Assembly (NCBI GenBank): GCA_017560095.1
Contig: JAFYOU010000036.1
Location: 1 to 64,000, forward strand
Reading direction: 5' to 3'
Length of the DNA: 64,000 nucleotides
From: Candidatus Gastranaerophilales bacterium
Lineage (GTDB): Bacteria; Cyanobacteriota; Vampirovibrionia; Gastranaerophilales; Gastranaerophilaceae
Of this stretch, positions 33,219 to 43,017 are shown piece by piece. A program made the position numbers and the translations under genes. Positions within the stretch are counted from its first letter, which is position 1, and every line of letters begins with the position of its first letter. The notes beneath the pieces were generated by a model. It searched no databases. It saw nothing but the letters and a program-made list of their open reading frames with translations, and had not been told where the DNA came from.

Positions 33219-34688
33219 ATGTATGATTTTTTTAAAAATATTGCAGAGAAAAATTCCTGCACACTAATGGGCGCGTGTTCAATTCACCCCAGTGTCAACG
33301 CTTTATATCAAATTATTTTAAATGAAATTAGAGAAATTTCATCATATCTTGTAAAACTAAAAGAATTCAAAATCACCGACAAAAAAGCAATTAATTTGGC
33401 TATAAAAGGTTTATCAATTTTTTTAATCAACACAAGCTTCAATCAAAAAAAATACTTGGAGTTTATTGAAATGCTTTATGAGGCCAAAAACAACATCAAA
33501 AAAACATATATTGAATATTGCGCAAAAAATAAATTGCCTTGCGAATTAATCACATCTAATTTTGACTTTAAAAAAGTAAAAACGATTTCAGATTTAATAA
33601 ATTTCGCACAAGACAACTATATAAATAATCAAAAAAACACAGACAAAACAAAACTAAGACTTTTTGAATTAATTACTTTGTTTTCAAGATTATGTGCGAT
33701 TGAAATAATTAAAATTAAAAAAATAGATGAAAACTTTGAAGAATACGACTTTGAAATTTTAAGATTTTTCGCACTTACAAATGCTTATTCTATCAGAAAT
33801 GAAAAAATAATTAGAAGAATTTATGAATTTTCAGATATTTCCTTAAAAATTTCAATTAAATTATCATCAGTTTATCAACAAAAATATGGAACAAAAGAAA
33901 ACGCAAACACAAAATCCTCCCTGCTTGATGGGCATTGTATCTTAGTTTCCGGAGATGATTTAAACGAACTAGAAAATCTTTTGGAAACCATTGAAAATAT
34001 GAACTCCAAAGAAACAATTAATGTTTATACCCATGGGCCTCTATTTTTAGCTCATTTTTATCCATATTTTAAAAAAAATAAATTTTTAAAAGGGCATTTT
34101 GGAGCAGATAATGCCGAATATGATTTTTCTATTTTTAATGGTGCAATTTTAATAACTCAAAATTTCATTCAAAAAATAGATAGTTTATATAGGGGTGAAA
34201 TTTTTTCAAATAAATTAATTTCTTTTTCAAAAGTAATTGATATAAAAGATGGCAACTACAAACCAGTTATTGAATCTGCTTTAAAACTTAATGCCTGCAA
34301 ACAATCAAAAGAATCAACAAGCATTAAAATTGACTACGATAGACAAAAAATTAAAAAATTCATTGAACAAGCTAATGTTGAAGAAATTATAGTTATTTCA
34401 GGACTTTTGGATAGCGAAGATGAAATAATTGATTATAAAGATAAAAAAATTGTTAAAATAAGTTCTCCATTAGAAGGAGATATTTTACTTGAATCAATCA
34501 CAAAGTTAAAAGAAAAAAATATCAAAATAACGGTTTTTCTAGCTCAATGCAATTTAATAAATTTAAGCATTATCTTAACCCTTTTAAACCAAAATATTGA
34601 TTTAAATATAGCCTCATGCCCCCATATTTTAATCAGCCCTCATGTAATTGAATCTTTAAAAGAAGATTTTAAGGTTAAAATAATTTGA
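33219..34688 (+). CDS. Degenerate hybrid-cluster-protein (Hcp)-like protein without metal ligands
   Basis: This 489-residue protein aligns by eye with hydroxylamine reductase/Hcp along its whole length. At the N-terminus, SCTLMGACSIHPSVNALY corresponds to the Hcp 'GC..GMCGKT.E...LQ' region. In the middle, HCILVSGDDLNELENLLE and INVYTHGPLFLAHFYPYFKK correspond to 'VLVSGHDL.DL..LLEQT' and 'NVYTHGEMLPAHGYPEL'. At the C-terminus, ASCPHILISPHVIESLKEDF corresponds to 'GPT.P.FLTP.LL..L...F'. But the cluster Glu is Pro274, the 'TTNC' Cys is Phe316, and the later Cys and Glu ligands are also missing. Only Cys14 and Cys20 of the four N-terminal Cys remain. It cannot hold a hybrid cluster as in Hcp; another role is likely. 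Confidence 0.7.
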   Translation: MYDFFKNIAEKNSCTLMGACSIHPSVNALYQIILNEIREISSYLVKLKEFKITDKKAINLAIKGLSIFLINTSFNQKKYLEFIEMLYEAKNNIKKTYIEYCAKNKLPCELITSNFDFKKVKTISDLINFAQDNYINNQKNTDKTKLRLFELITLFSRLCAIEIIKIKKIDENFEEYDFEILRFFALTNAYSIRNEKIIRRIYEFSDISLKISIKLSSVYQQKYGTKENANTKSSLLDGHCILVSGDDLNELENLLETIENMNSKETINVYTHGPLFLAHFYPYFKKNKFLKGHFGADNAEYDFSIFNGAILITQNFIQKIDSLYRGEIFSNKLISFSKVIDIKDGNYKPVIESALKLNACKQSKESTSIKIDYDRQKIKKFIEQANVEEIIVISGLLDSEDEIIDYKDKKIVKISSPLEGDILLESITKLKEKNIKITVFLAQCNLINLSIILTLLNQNIDLNIASCPHILISPHVIESLKEDFKVKII

Positions 34689-34690
34689 CA

Positions 34691-34735
34691 AAAAACCTGA
34701 AAGCTTTACATTATCTGCTTTCAGGTTTTTTTATT
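34691..34735. terminator. Terminator between the Hcp-like and the large GH13 genes
   Basis: The stem AAAAACCTGAAAGC / GCTTTCAGGTTTTT with a 12-base loop lies between two convergent genes and can act in both directions. Confidence 0.85.
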
Positions 34736-34744
34736 TATTTAAAA

Positions 34745-37700
34745 CTACATAATTCTAAATTCAGGATTTTCACCTTTTTTCTCTATATAGAATGTTGAAA
34801 CTGTATCATTAAGTTCAATATTTTTTCCATCTGCTGCAACAATAGAACCATCTTTAATTTCATATAATCTGTTATCGCCAACTTTTTTAAGAACATATCC
34901 ATCTGGAACTTCGAATGGATGATTTCCATTTTTGTCTCTTAATTCTATTGATTGAATCTTATCTGTTTCAGGCGCAGAAGTCTTGCCTTCCCAAGAAGCT
35001 TGTTTATATGGCATACCCAAATTTGTAATTATGCTAATTGTCTGAGAACCTTTATCATTCTTTTTAGCAATTGGCCAAATTTGGATTCCAAATTTTTCTG
35101 GTTGCATTTTAACTTTAATAGCTTCTTCTACATATGGAATTGACACTTGGAAAAATTCTAAGTTTTTATCTTCATCTGATTTAACCCAAACCCCAATTTG
35201 TTCCATTATTTTTTTGAATTCATCGCGGTTGTTTTTATTGGCTTCAAGGCGTTCAAATAAATCATCTTTACTATTTCCATTTTTTATATATTCCAAAGCA
35301 CAATTAGCAAAATAGTTAAGCTTACCTGCATCAAAAACTTTACCACCTATTACCTCTGGAACGCCTTCTTCGAGCGCTTTTTGCACAATTGCATTTATCG
35401 CAACTTCAGACCCTGAAGGAGTTGAAATCATTTCAAAAGACATTGGTGTACCATCTCTTAAAGCACTCAATTCTCGCTTTTTAGCCATACCTGAAATTTC
35501 ATACATCTTTTTGTAATATGCACTATAGCGATTATCGTCTTTCAAATCATGTAAAATCTCATTTCTAATACCAAGATATACGTTTTTAGATGGTGTTTCA
35601 TAACCAGTTTGAGCAAATTCGTTGCCACCATATAAAGTTGGAACACCAACGCAAGCATTCATCACTTGCCATAATCTTTGGAAATAATCCATTGATTCTT
35701 TAAGCATTGTATAATGAAAATCTTTTGTTAATTCATTCAATGAATTTTTATCGAGCGCAATTCCAGACTTTTTAATTAAATCTTTAATTGTTATTTCATA
35801 TGGTTTTACCCCAAAAGCTTCCGCTCTTTTAAAGCTATGTTTGCTTGTTGGAGTTTTTTGTCCGTTAACTAAAAGAATAAGTTGTTCTTCAAGTTTTTGA
35901 GCTTGTTCACGTGAAATTTTACTAACTCCATTTGGTGGGTTTGTTTGCAATCTTTCAATTGTTTTTAACATTGCAACACCAACACCAAGTGCCTTTGCGC
36001 AAACTTTCTTATAATTTGGGTTATTTCCAAGTAATTTTGCAACCAACTTTTTATCATCATCACCCAAGGCATTAATTGCGCTTGCCACATCTTCTGCCAA
36101 AAATAATGACATATTCAAAGGTAAGGTATGCAATACAGAAGGCTTATCATGATTTGAAACAAACATGTGTGAAAATATAGCAGAATTTGGTTGGTTATAC
36201 TGCATTAATTTTTCCATTTGCACCTTAAGTTCTCTTACAACACCTGCTTTTTCTCTTACAGATTCATTTTTTTCAGGGTTTACGCCTGCAAACATAGAAA
36301 AAGCATTAAATCCCATTGAATATTCAGATGTTGTTGTTGAATTTGTTTGATTTAGAAATTGAACTTGTTTTTGGTAATGTGGAAGATTTTCATAATCTTT
36401 AGGAGTATTTTTATTCAAATAATACTCAGCTAATTGTGGATCAAATCTTCTCATAGTCTTAGGATCACTTTCTTTCTTGCAAAAATCATCCAAAGTTGTA
36501 ACTTCATTAATTACATAAGCAGCAGGGTTATATTTTCTAATGCCTTCTACGAAATCGCCCCAAAATTGTTGAACTCCAGGAAATTCTTCAGAGCCATTCC
36601 AAATTTTTGCAAATTCTTCACCATTTCTAACTGCATCAAGATCCCCAATATCTTTTGCAGCATCAAATCTCCAGTTTAAACCGCCTTTACCTTGAAGAAC
36701 AACTGCCTCAGCCATTTTGAAATCTTTAAGTGAAATTGATGAAACTTCGCCTTTAATTTTGCTACTTAATTTTGCTAAATCAACAGAACCAAGGCCTTTT
36801 TGAATTTTTGAAACAACTTGTTTTCTTTCTTCTTGAACTGAATTTGGCTTATGTTTTTGAAGAGATTTTAAAGTAACTTGTTTTAATTTATCTAAATTAA
36901 TCGCGCCATCTTCAATAGCTTCGGGTGCAAAAGCTGAAACAAATATATACCTTAAAATTTCATTTCCATATGTTCGTTTCAAGTAAGCTTGGTATTGATT
37001 AACTTGGTATTGATTACCTTTTCCATTTGAAGCAACTTCAATAACCTCATCAAATTTATCAGAAATAACTTTAAGCGTTTCAGGAGTTAAAAGCTCTTGC
37101 ATAAATTCTTTTTGAGCAAATATAGCGCTTAACTCTTCGCTAGTCTCCAAAGATTGAAGAGGAAATTCGCGAATCAAAGAAGCTGCATTTTCGTCTTTAA
37201 TACTAGTTACAAAAGTTCCTGTTTCAATAGAATTGTTAATAGCATCCTTTTTATCGTCATCAATACCATTATTTTTAGCATAATCAGCTATGGCATTTTT
37301 TTCCGATTTAGCGGTTTCCAAAATTAAATGTGCCTGAACTTCTTTTGTCCAATATTCTGCAACACCAAGCAAATATTGACGAGCATCTCTATAACCTTGA
37401 ATATTTTTTGGATTATTTGTTGGATTAGAAAGATTCATTTTAATAATATCAACGTTTCCGTCCCAACAAGTAGCACCGCCAACTTTATTCTTTTCAACTA
37501 ATCTAAAATTAGGGAAGGTTAAGAACCCTTCTAAATCTTGCTTTTTACCAATTTCACTTAATAAAACCGCCTTTTTACCATCAAATGCTTCTAACTTTTT
37601 GTCATTTGGATCAATTTCAAAAGCATAAGGTTGTACTGAATCTTGATGAGATGTAATTTCATAAATATCATCAACATCATTTCTGTCATAGTTAAACACA

Positions 37701-38758
37701 AGTTCATTACTATCACGTTTTTCATCAGACAAAAGTCTTTTATCGTAAAATTGGATGTACGTTGGCTTTGTTTCATCATACCCTTCGCCTTTGCCGTTAA
37801 CCAAACGAACACCGATATGATCATATGGATTAACATCACCAACTTCAGAAATATCAGGCAACACACCCAAAGAAGGAATGCCATCTATTTTTAACCAATG
37901 ATAAAATGGAGATTCTTTACCCCATTTCAAAACGTGTTGCACCAATGGAGATTGTATACCTTGAGAAGTAAAAGCACCGTCCGCAACGTAACCCTTGCCT
38001 TGTTTAAATAACTCAAAGTTAAAATCTTTAAATGCTTCTAAGTCAGAACATTGATATTGATTTGCTGGCCAATATCTATGACTTGAAACTTTATCTGCGC
38101 CAATATCAGGAGTTGTCATAAAATATGTATATGGGCTTAATTCGTTTGTATTTTTTAACAACCAATTAAGTCCCGCAATGCTTCCACCAAGTTTATTAAA
38201 GTGATTTCTAACAAAATCAGCATTTAATTCAGCCTTTTTACCATCTTCTCCAAGACGAACATCAGAATCCAAGAAACTATGGCGCATTGTACCACCTTTT
38301 GGTGATATACCATAAAACCTGCCTACTTCAATAACATTCATTCTTTCAGAAGCATTTTCTCCTTTTCCAGGAATTTCGATTGACCTAAAAGGATCTAATT
38401 CATAGCGAACATTCTTATTTTCATCAATTATTTTAAATCTATAGCCAAAAGCTTTGCATTTTTTATCAATTTCTGCTTGAGGAATTTCTAATGTTTGCTT
38501 ATTAACATAAATATTATTTTCCTCATCAGAAGGAAACTTAAAGCTAAAAACCTTCGCGTTTTCAGGCTTATAAAATTGCGCAGTTGCTTTATCTTCTTCC
38601 AAAAAAGAAAGCTCAAGAGTTACCTTTTCATTATTTTTATGAGGTGGGGCAGTAAACTTATAAACAGGCACTGTGTCTTTGTTATATTCGCCCATTAAGC
38701 CCTTGAAATTTATGTTGTCCTTTTTATTTAAGTTAACATTATTAATAGATAAATCCAT
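34745..38758 (-). CDS. Very large GH13-family (alpha-amylase-like) protein, 1337 aa
   Basis: The N-terminus carries NINFKGLMGEYNKD, the lineage motif, followed by a beta domain (to about residue 130). Catalytic-barrel motifs are spread over the next 750 residues. Region I-like is YVADGAFTSQGIQSPLVQH, followed by SPFYHWL. Region II is GLNWRFDAAKD (nucleophile Asp near 696), region III is YVINEVTTLDD (Glu near 750), and region IV is FVSNHDKPS (Asp near 869). A helical insert of about 250 residues separates regions I and II. The C-terminus is a beta domain. The three acidic residues look intact, although region I lacks the usual DxxxNH. It probably acts on alpha-glucan in the cytoplasm. It follows the second GH13 gene by 54 bases in the same operon. 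Specificity is unknown. Confidence 0.75.
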   Translation of the reverse strand: MDLSINNVNLNKKDNINFKGLMGEYNKDTVPVYKFTAPPHKNNEKVTLELSFLEEDKATAQFYKPENAKVFSFKFPSDEENNIYVNKQTLEIPQAEIDKKCKAFGYRFKIIDENKNVRYELDPFRSIEIPGKGENASERMNVIEVGRFYGISPKGGTMRHSFLDSDVRLGEDGKKAELNADFVRNHFNKLGGSIAGLNWLLKNTNELSPYTYFMTTPDIGADKVSSHRYWPANQYQCSDLEAFKDFNFELFKQGKGYVADGAFTSQGIQSPLVQHVLKWGKESPFYHWLKIDGIPSLGVLPDISEVGDVNPYDHIGVRLVNGKGEGYDETKPTYIQFYDKRLLSDEKRDSNELVFNYDRNDVDDIYEITSHQDSVQPYAFEIDPNDKKLEAFDGKKAVLLSEIGKKQDLEGFLTFPNFRLVEKNKVGGATCWDGNVDIIKMNLSNPTNNPKNIQGYRDARQYLLGVAEYWTKEVQAHLILETAKSEKNAIADYAKNNGIDDDKKDAINNSIETGTFVTSIKDENAASLIREFPLQSLETSEELSAIFAQKEFMQELLTPETLKVISDKFDEVIEVASNGKGNQYQVNQYQAYLKRTYGNEILRYIFVSAFAPEAIEDGAINLDKLKQVTLKSLQKHKPNSVQEERKQVVSKIQKGLGSVDLAKLSSKIKGEVSSISLKDFKMAEAVVLQGKGGLNWRFDAAKDIGDLDAVRNGEEFAKIWNGSEEFPGVQQFWGDFVEGIRKYNPAAYVINEVTTLDDFCKKESDPKTMRRFDPQLAEYYLNKNTPKDYENLPHYQKQVQFLNQTNSTTTSEYSMGFNAFSMFAGVNPEKNESVREKAGVVRELKVQMEKLMQYNQPNSAIFSHMFVSNHDKPSVLHTLPLNMSLFLAEDVASAINALGDDDKKLVAKLLGNNPNYKKVCAKALGVGVAMLKTIERLQTNPPNGVSKISREQAQKLEEQLILLVNGQKTPTSKHSFKRAEAFGVKPYEITIKDLIKKSGIALDKNSLNELTKDFHYTMLKESMDYFQRLWQVMNACVGVPTLYGGNEFAQTGYETPSKNVYLGIRNEILHDLKDDNRYSAYYKKMYEISGMAKKRELSALRDGTPMSFEMISTPSGSEVAINAIVQKALEEGVPEVIGGKVFDAGKLNYFANCALEYIKNGNSKDDLFERLEANKNNRDEFKKIMEQIGVWVKSDEDKNLEFFQVSIPYVEEAIKVKMQPEKFGIQIWPIAKKNDKGSQTISIITNLGMPYKQASWEGKTSAPETDKIQSIELRDKNGNHPFEVPDGYVLKKVGDNRLYEIKDGSIVAADGKNIELNDTVSTFYIEKKGENPEFRIM

Positions 38759-38812
38759 AGCTCTTCCTTTTTATATTATTATTTTTCCCTGTACTGATTA
38801 TTTTCTAACCAT

Positions 38813-40714
38813 TTACAAGTGTAATTGTTGTAAAACATTTTCGGGTTTTGATAATTCTTGAATTTGAGCATCATCAATTTCAAACACACAAGCTCTGCTT
38901 GCACCCAACTCAACAGTAATTGAACCATTTTTGTTATTTTGAATTCTAGATTCTTCACCATAACTTGGCATTAAATTATTGAATTTTTGTTCTGGTTTTA
39001 AACCTGGAATTTCAATTTTTCCGCCAACTTTTTGATTTACATTTCTATTTCCAATAAACAACAAGGTTTTTCCATCTTTGTGCCTTGCAAATGCAATAAT
39101 CTCAGGGTTATTTGTAGGTAATATTATAAAAGAACCTTTTGTAATAACATCTTGAGCATTTGTCATTTGAAGTTTTGTTTTGCCTGCTGCAACTTCATTA
39201 TATGTATTATTTCTTAGTGCAAATGCAGATTTAACAACACTTGAAATTTCCGGATGTCGTCCACCAGGTCTTCTTGAATTATTGAAAATATCCATTCTTC
39301 CCGTATGAACAGTACATTCATGGTTATCGGTCAATGTATCTTTCACTAAAGCATGATCATATGGGAAAATATAATAATCACCTGTTTGAACACCGTCTGT
39401 CATATATGGATTAACTTGAGGCAACATTGATTGCAGGGTTGTTGTAAACATTACCCAAGGAGCTCCACCATAAAGCATTGGGGAACGGTCATCATGTGTT
39501 GCAAACGAACCAATAAGAGATTTTGGCTTGCCAATTCTGTTACCCATTTCAATATTTTCTCTAACGTAATCATATAAATCTTGAGCTTTTAACCAATCAG
39601 AATAAATATGATATTGCCCATAATATGAGTCAAAACCAACTTCAAGAAGTTCTTGTGGTCTATCATATGGCATGTTTAATTGAGGAGAAGCATCTTCATG
39701 GGTATAAGTTTCAGCTAACCAACCAAATTGAGGGTCACGTTCACGAGAATAATTAATAATTACATTCCAAAATTCAACAGGTTTTGCCCTACCTACGTCA
39801 GCCCTAATACCATCGATACCAAGATCAATACAAGCATCAACATATTTTCTATGCATATCAAGAACATGTTTATTTAATTCACGAGTTTGTTCATTTGTGA
39901 ACACTTCAAACATTCTAATATCTTGCCAACCTTGTGGAGTTTTTTCTTTTCCATCTGGCCCAAAAGCCATCATTTCAGGATGCGCTTTTGCAAAATCAAC
40001 AGAAGCACAAGAAGGAAGATCTAACATTACTTTTTGACCACGTTTATGACATTCTTCAATATAATATGCAAACTGTGCGAAACGAACATTCACATCATTT
40101 TTATCCATTTTTTGAAGTTTTTTGCCTGTTCTTTTTTCGTATATTTCTTCGATTCTTTTTCTTGCATCTGCTGGTGGATTTTCGTCAATTAATTCAGGAT
40201 CAATTGCAAGTGTTCCATCATCCTCAACAAATAAAGCTGGAGCATATAAAGAACCTGCTGTTCCCATAGCATATGTTTTTCCAGGTGGATGAATTGGTAA
40301 TACGTGTTGAGTATTAAATCCTAAGTTAGAAAATTCATCTAATCTAGCTACAGCATTAACAAATGTGCCTACTTTTTCATCGCCTTGGATTAATTCATTG
40401 CCATCTTTATCTTGAGCATTCATAGTTCTTGGAATTACCGCAATAACATTTGCTTTATTATGAGTTAACATATCTTTTAGTTCATTTTTATAACCAGGCA
40501 CATTTTTTTGAGCTTCAGTTAAATTAGCCTCAACAATTGCTTTTGGAGCTATAATTTGTCCGCTTCTAGCTAAAATCGTTTGAGCTAAAAGTGGAGAAAA
40601 ACCAACAACGGTTGGTGCTTGAGGTTGTGCTTCAGCTTGTTTTGGCTGAGGCTTTATTTGTTGCGTCCCTACGCGACTTGCCAATATTGGACTAAGTGGT
40701 CTAACAGTAGTCAT
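38813..40714 (-). CDS. GH13-family alpha-amylase-like protein, 633 aa
   Basis: The N-terminus (about 1-60) is a Pro/Gln-rich, probably disordered extension starting with TTVRPLSPILASRVG. A GH13 barrel follows: a long loop with THNKANVIAVIPRT, LDLPSCASVD in region I (Asp232, the usual Asn-His replaced), DGIRADVGRA in region II (Asp306), WLAETY in region III (Glu335), and FATHDDRSP in region IV (Asp408). The C-terminal beta domain ends near residue 610. The catalytic triad is complete, so activity on alpha-1,4-glucan is likely. The layout recalls GlgE or amylase-type enzymes but is not decisive. Its ATG overlaps the stop of the membrane-protein gene (TAATG, with GGAGGTG just before), so the two are translationally coupled. 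Confidence 0.78.
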   Translation of the reverse strand: MTTVRPLSPILASRVGTQQIKPQPKQAEAQPQAPTVVGFSPLLAQTILARSGQIIAPKAIVEANLTEAQKNVPGYKNELKDMLTHNKANVIAVIPRTMNAQDKDGNELIQGDEKVGTFVNAVARLDEFSNLGFNTQHVLPIHPPGKTYAMGTAGSLYAPALFVEDDGTLAIDPELIDENPPADARKRIEEIYEKRTGKKLQKMDKNDVNVRFAQFAYYIEECHKRGQKVMLDLPSCASVDFAKAHPEMMAFGPDGKEKTPQGWQDIRMFEVFTNEQTRELNKHVLDMHRKYVDACIDLGIDGIRADVGRAKPVEFWNVIINYSRERDPQFGWLAETYTHEDASPQLNMPYDRPQELLEVGFDSYYGQYHIYSDWLKAQDLYDYVRENIEMGNRIGKPKSLIGSFATHDDRSPMLYGGAPWVMFTTTLQSMLPQVNPYMTDGVQTGDYYIFPYDHALVKDTLTDNHECTVHTGRMDIFNNSRRPGGRHPEISSVVKSAFALRNNTYNEVAAGKTKLQMTNAQDVITKGSFIILPTNNPEIIAFARHKDGKTLLFIGNRNVNQKVGGKIEIPGLKPEQKFNNLMPSYGEESRIQNNKNGSITVELGASRACVFEIDDAQIQELSKPENVLQQLHL

Positions 40715-43017
40715 TATTTAGCACCTCCGTTTCCTTCTTCTGGGAACTCTTTATCAATTTTTCCAAAGAGTGGTTGAACTAATAAAGTTATTGCAATAAG
40801 TGCAATTGTCATTGGAGCAAATATTTTCATCCAAGTTTTATCATTTGATAATCTTGTTGCGGCATTCTTCATATTTTGAACTAAAGAACCGCAAGCCATG
40901 TAATCTTTAGCTGCTCCATCTATTGCCGTGCCGGCTTTAAAGTCTTTAACGCTTGTAAATATTTTGCGAACATTGTCTAAAGCATTTTTAAATGCGTTGC
41001 CTAGAGTGTTTTCTTCAACGCTAAATTTGCTTTCATTAAACAATCTATTAGCATACTCGTGATATTCTGCAGGAATTTGCATATAATTTCTATTGGCCGC
41101 ATTTGAAATAGTTCCATCATAAAGAATTTTTCTAAATTCATTTAATCTTTCTTTTAAGTCATCAAATTCGCCAGCTAAAACTCTACGTTCAAAATTAGCG
41201 CAAATTATAGCTTTTGATTTAGTTGCATCTAAATCTATTTTTTTTCTTTCAATAAAGTTTTTTAACAACCTAATGAGGCCTTCATCATTATCTGAACCAC
41301 CAATTAATGCGTTTTTGAATCCTTTGATGTTTACTCCATCAATTTCATCTCCAATTTCAAGCATTAAGTTTTCTTTGCTTATGCCACCTTCAAGTTGCCC
41401 AACAATTCCTACAATTTCATCTGAAATAGGTTCAGAGCCGAGACTTTGAATGAATGCTTTATATTTTTCTTCATCATCTCCGCAAGCTACAATTGCTCTT
41501 TGTATAGCTTCTGATATTTGATTAACAATGGTATCTGTAAATTGATCCGTATGTGCAGACTTCAATTTTCTTAAATTTTTAAGTTTATCTAATCCTAAAG
41601 TTTTTAATAGTTTAGATAAAGTTTTGCCATATTCTAGAGTATATCTAGATTCAGCTTTTGAGCCAACAACAGGATTAATCAAATCTAAATACGCTTTTGA
41701 ACGAGCTTTTAATGGCGCAACCAACTTGTCATCTAATTTTTGAATAAATTCAAAGAAAGATTTTTTGCCATCATCTATCAATTTTGCACGTTTAAGAATA
41801 TCTTCTTTTTGATCATTTTGAAGCGCTAGCTCAACAAAAATTTCTTCAACTTCTTTTAAAGTTGGATTCTTATCACCTAATTTTTCAAGCGCTTCTGCAA
41901 TTTTGTTTGCATCCAAACTACCAGATTTAAAACTCATTACACCATCTGTTACACTACCAGAAGACAAGGTTTCAAGTGCAGCCAATTTGCTTTTTAAATC
42001 TTCTTTATCGTAAATTACAAATTCTTTATAAGCTTCTTTTAGCTCATCAATTAAACCTTGAACTTTCCATTCTCCAAGCGGCACAGCATCATCATTATCT
42101 TTAAATTTTTGAAGATAAGCTGTTGGATTTAATAAATCGCCCAATTGAATATAGAAATCATCATTCAATGATGCTTCTTGATATTTTTCAAATAAACCGC
42201 CAAGATTGCTGGAAGCAGCTTTTGCATTTTTTAAATAATTTCCAAGACCATTATTTAATACGTTTTGCGTCTTTTTAACACCATGTTTTACAACAGCCTC
42301 TTCAACAAGCGGCTGAACTCTGTTACCTACCATAGAAGTTAATAAAGGAGTGGCAAAACCAGCTGTCGCCATCCAAAGAGTTCTATTTTGAAGGGCTGTT
42401 TTTTGCATTTTTCGCTGAATTTTTTCTTTTCCGTTTTCAGAATCATAATCAATTCCAGCTTTTTTTGCATCTTTTCTTAATTGTTCTTCGGGATAAGCAT
42501 CCCAAACCAAGAATTGGTTATCTAAGAAGAAATCTTTTTTATCTCCTTGAGCTGAAATATATTTTCTATCAATTCTAAAACCGTGAACCAGTCTTGCAGG
42601 AAGATTAATAAATAATTTTGGCCACAAATCCATCATTGCAACGAATGTTGCACCACCAATAAAACTCATAATTGATTGAGTTTTTGTTTTAGCATGAAGT
42701 GCTAAAAATGATGCAATCAAACCTGCGCCAACTTTTAAACCCAAATCATTGATTCGACCAAGATTATTATCTCCCAAGTTTCCAGTTGTCACAGCTTTAA
42801 AAAAGTTTTTTCCATCTTTAGCTGTATCTATTGTATCTGTAATCGGATTACCAAGAATACCTTCATTCACCATTTTAGCTTTAGCTTCATTTGGCCTTGC
42901 TTCGTGGGCTCTTTTTTGTAAATCTTGGTAAATTTTTTCATGACGGTTATTAGGAGCTTGTTTTTTGTCCCCCGTAGAATTTATTCTATTTTGTAAAAGT
43001 GGGCTTATAGTCGCCAT
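40714..43017 (-). CDS. Membrane protein of the GH13 operon, 767 aa
   Basis: ATG at 43017 is chosen over an in-frame GTG two codons earlier; GAGGTG precedes it. The protein starts MATISPLLQNRINSTG and has hydrophobic segments near residues 88-106, 110-128, 213-230 and 728-750 (FAPMTIALIAITLLVQPLFG). A long helical, charged middle region lies between (about 230-720). The start resembles the 'RPLSPILASRVG' start of the next gene. There is no known enzyme motif. A scaffold or membrane anchor for the alpha-glucan enzymes is a guess. Stop/start overlaps of one base on both sides show tight coupling. Confidence 0.7.
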   Translation of the reverse strand: MATISPLLQNRINSTGDKKQAPNNRHEKIYQDLQKRAHEARPNEAKAKMVNEGILGNPITDTIDTAKDGKNFFKAVTTGNLGDNNLGRINDLGLKVGAGLIASFLALHAKTKTQSIMSFIGGATFVAMMDLWPKLFINLPARLVHGFRIDRKYISAQGDKKDFFLDNQFLVWDAYPEEQLRKDAKKAGIDYDSENGKEKIQRKMQKTALQNRTLWMATAGFATPLLTSMVGNRVQPLVEEAVVKHGVKKTQNVLNNGLGNYLKNAKAASSNLGGLFEKYQEASLNDDFYIQLGDLLNPTAYLQKFKDNDDAVPLGEWKVQGLIDELKEAYKEFVIYDKEDLKSKLAALETLSSGSVTDGVMSFKSGSLDANKIAEALEKLGDKNPTLKEVEEIFVELALQNDQKEDILKRAKLIDDGKKSFFEFIQKLDDKLVAPLKARSKAYLDLINPVVGSKAESRYTLEYGKTLSKLLKTLGLDKLKNLRKLKSAHTDQFTDTIVNQISEAIQRAIVACGDDEEKYKAFIQSLGSEPISDEIVGIVGQLEGGISKENLMLEIGDEIDGVNIKGFKNALIGGSDNDEGLIRLLKNFIERKKIDLDATKSKAIICANFERRVLAGEFDDLKERLNEFRKILYDGTISNAANRNYMQIPAEYHEYANRLFNESKFSVEENTLGNAFKNALDNVRKIFTSVKDFKAGTAIDGAAKDYMACGSLVQNMKNAATRLSNDKTWMKIFAPMTIALIAITLLVQPLFGKIDKEFPEEGNGGAK

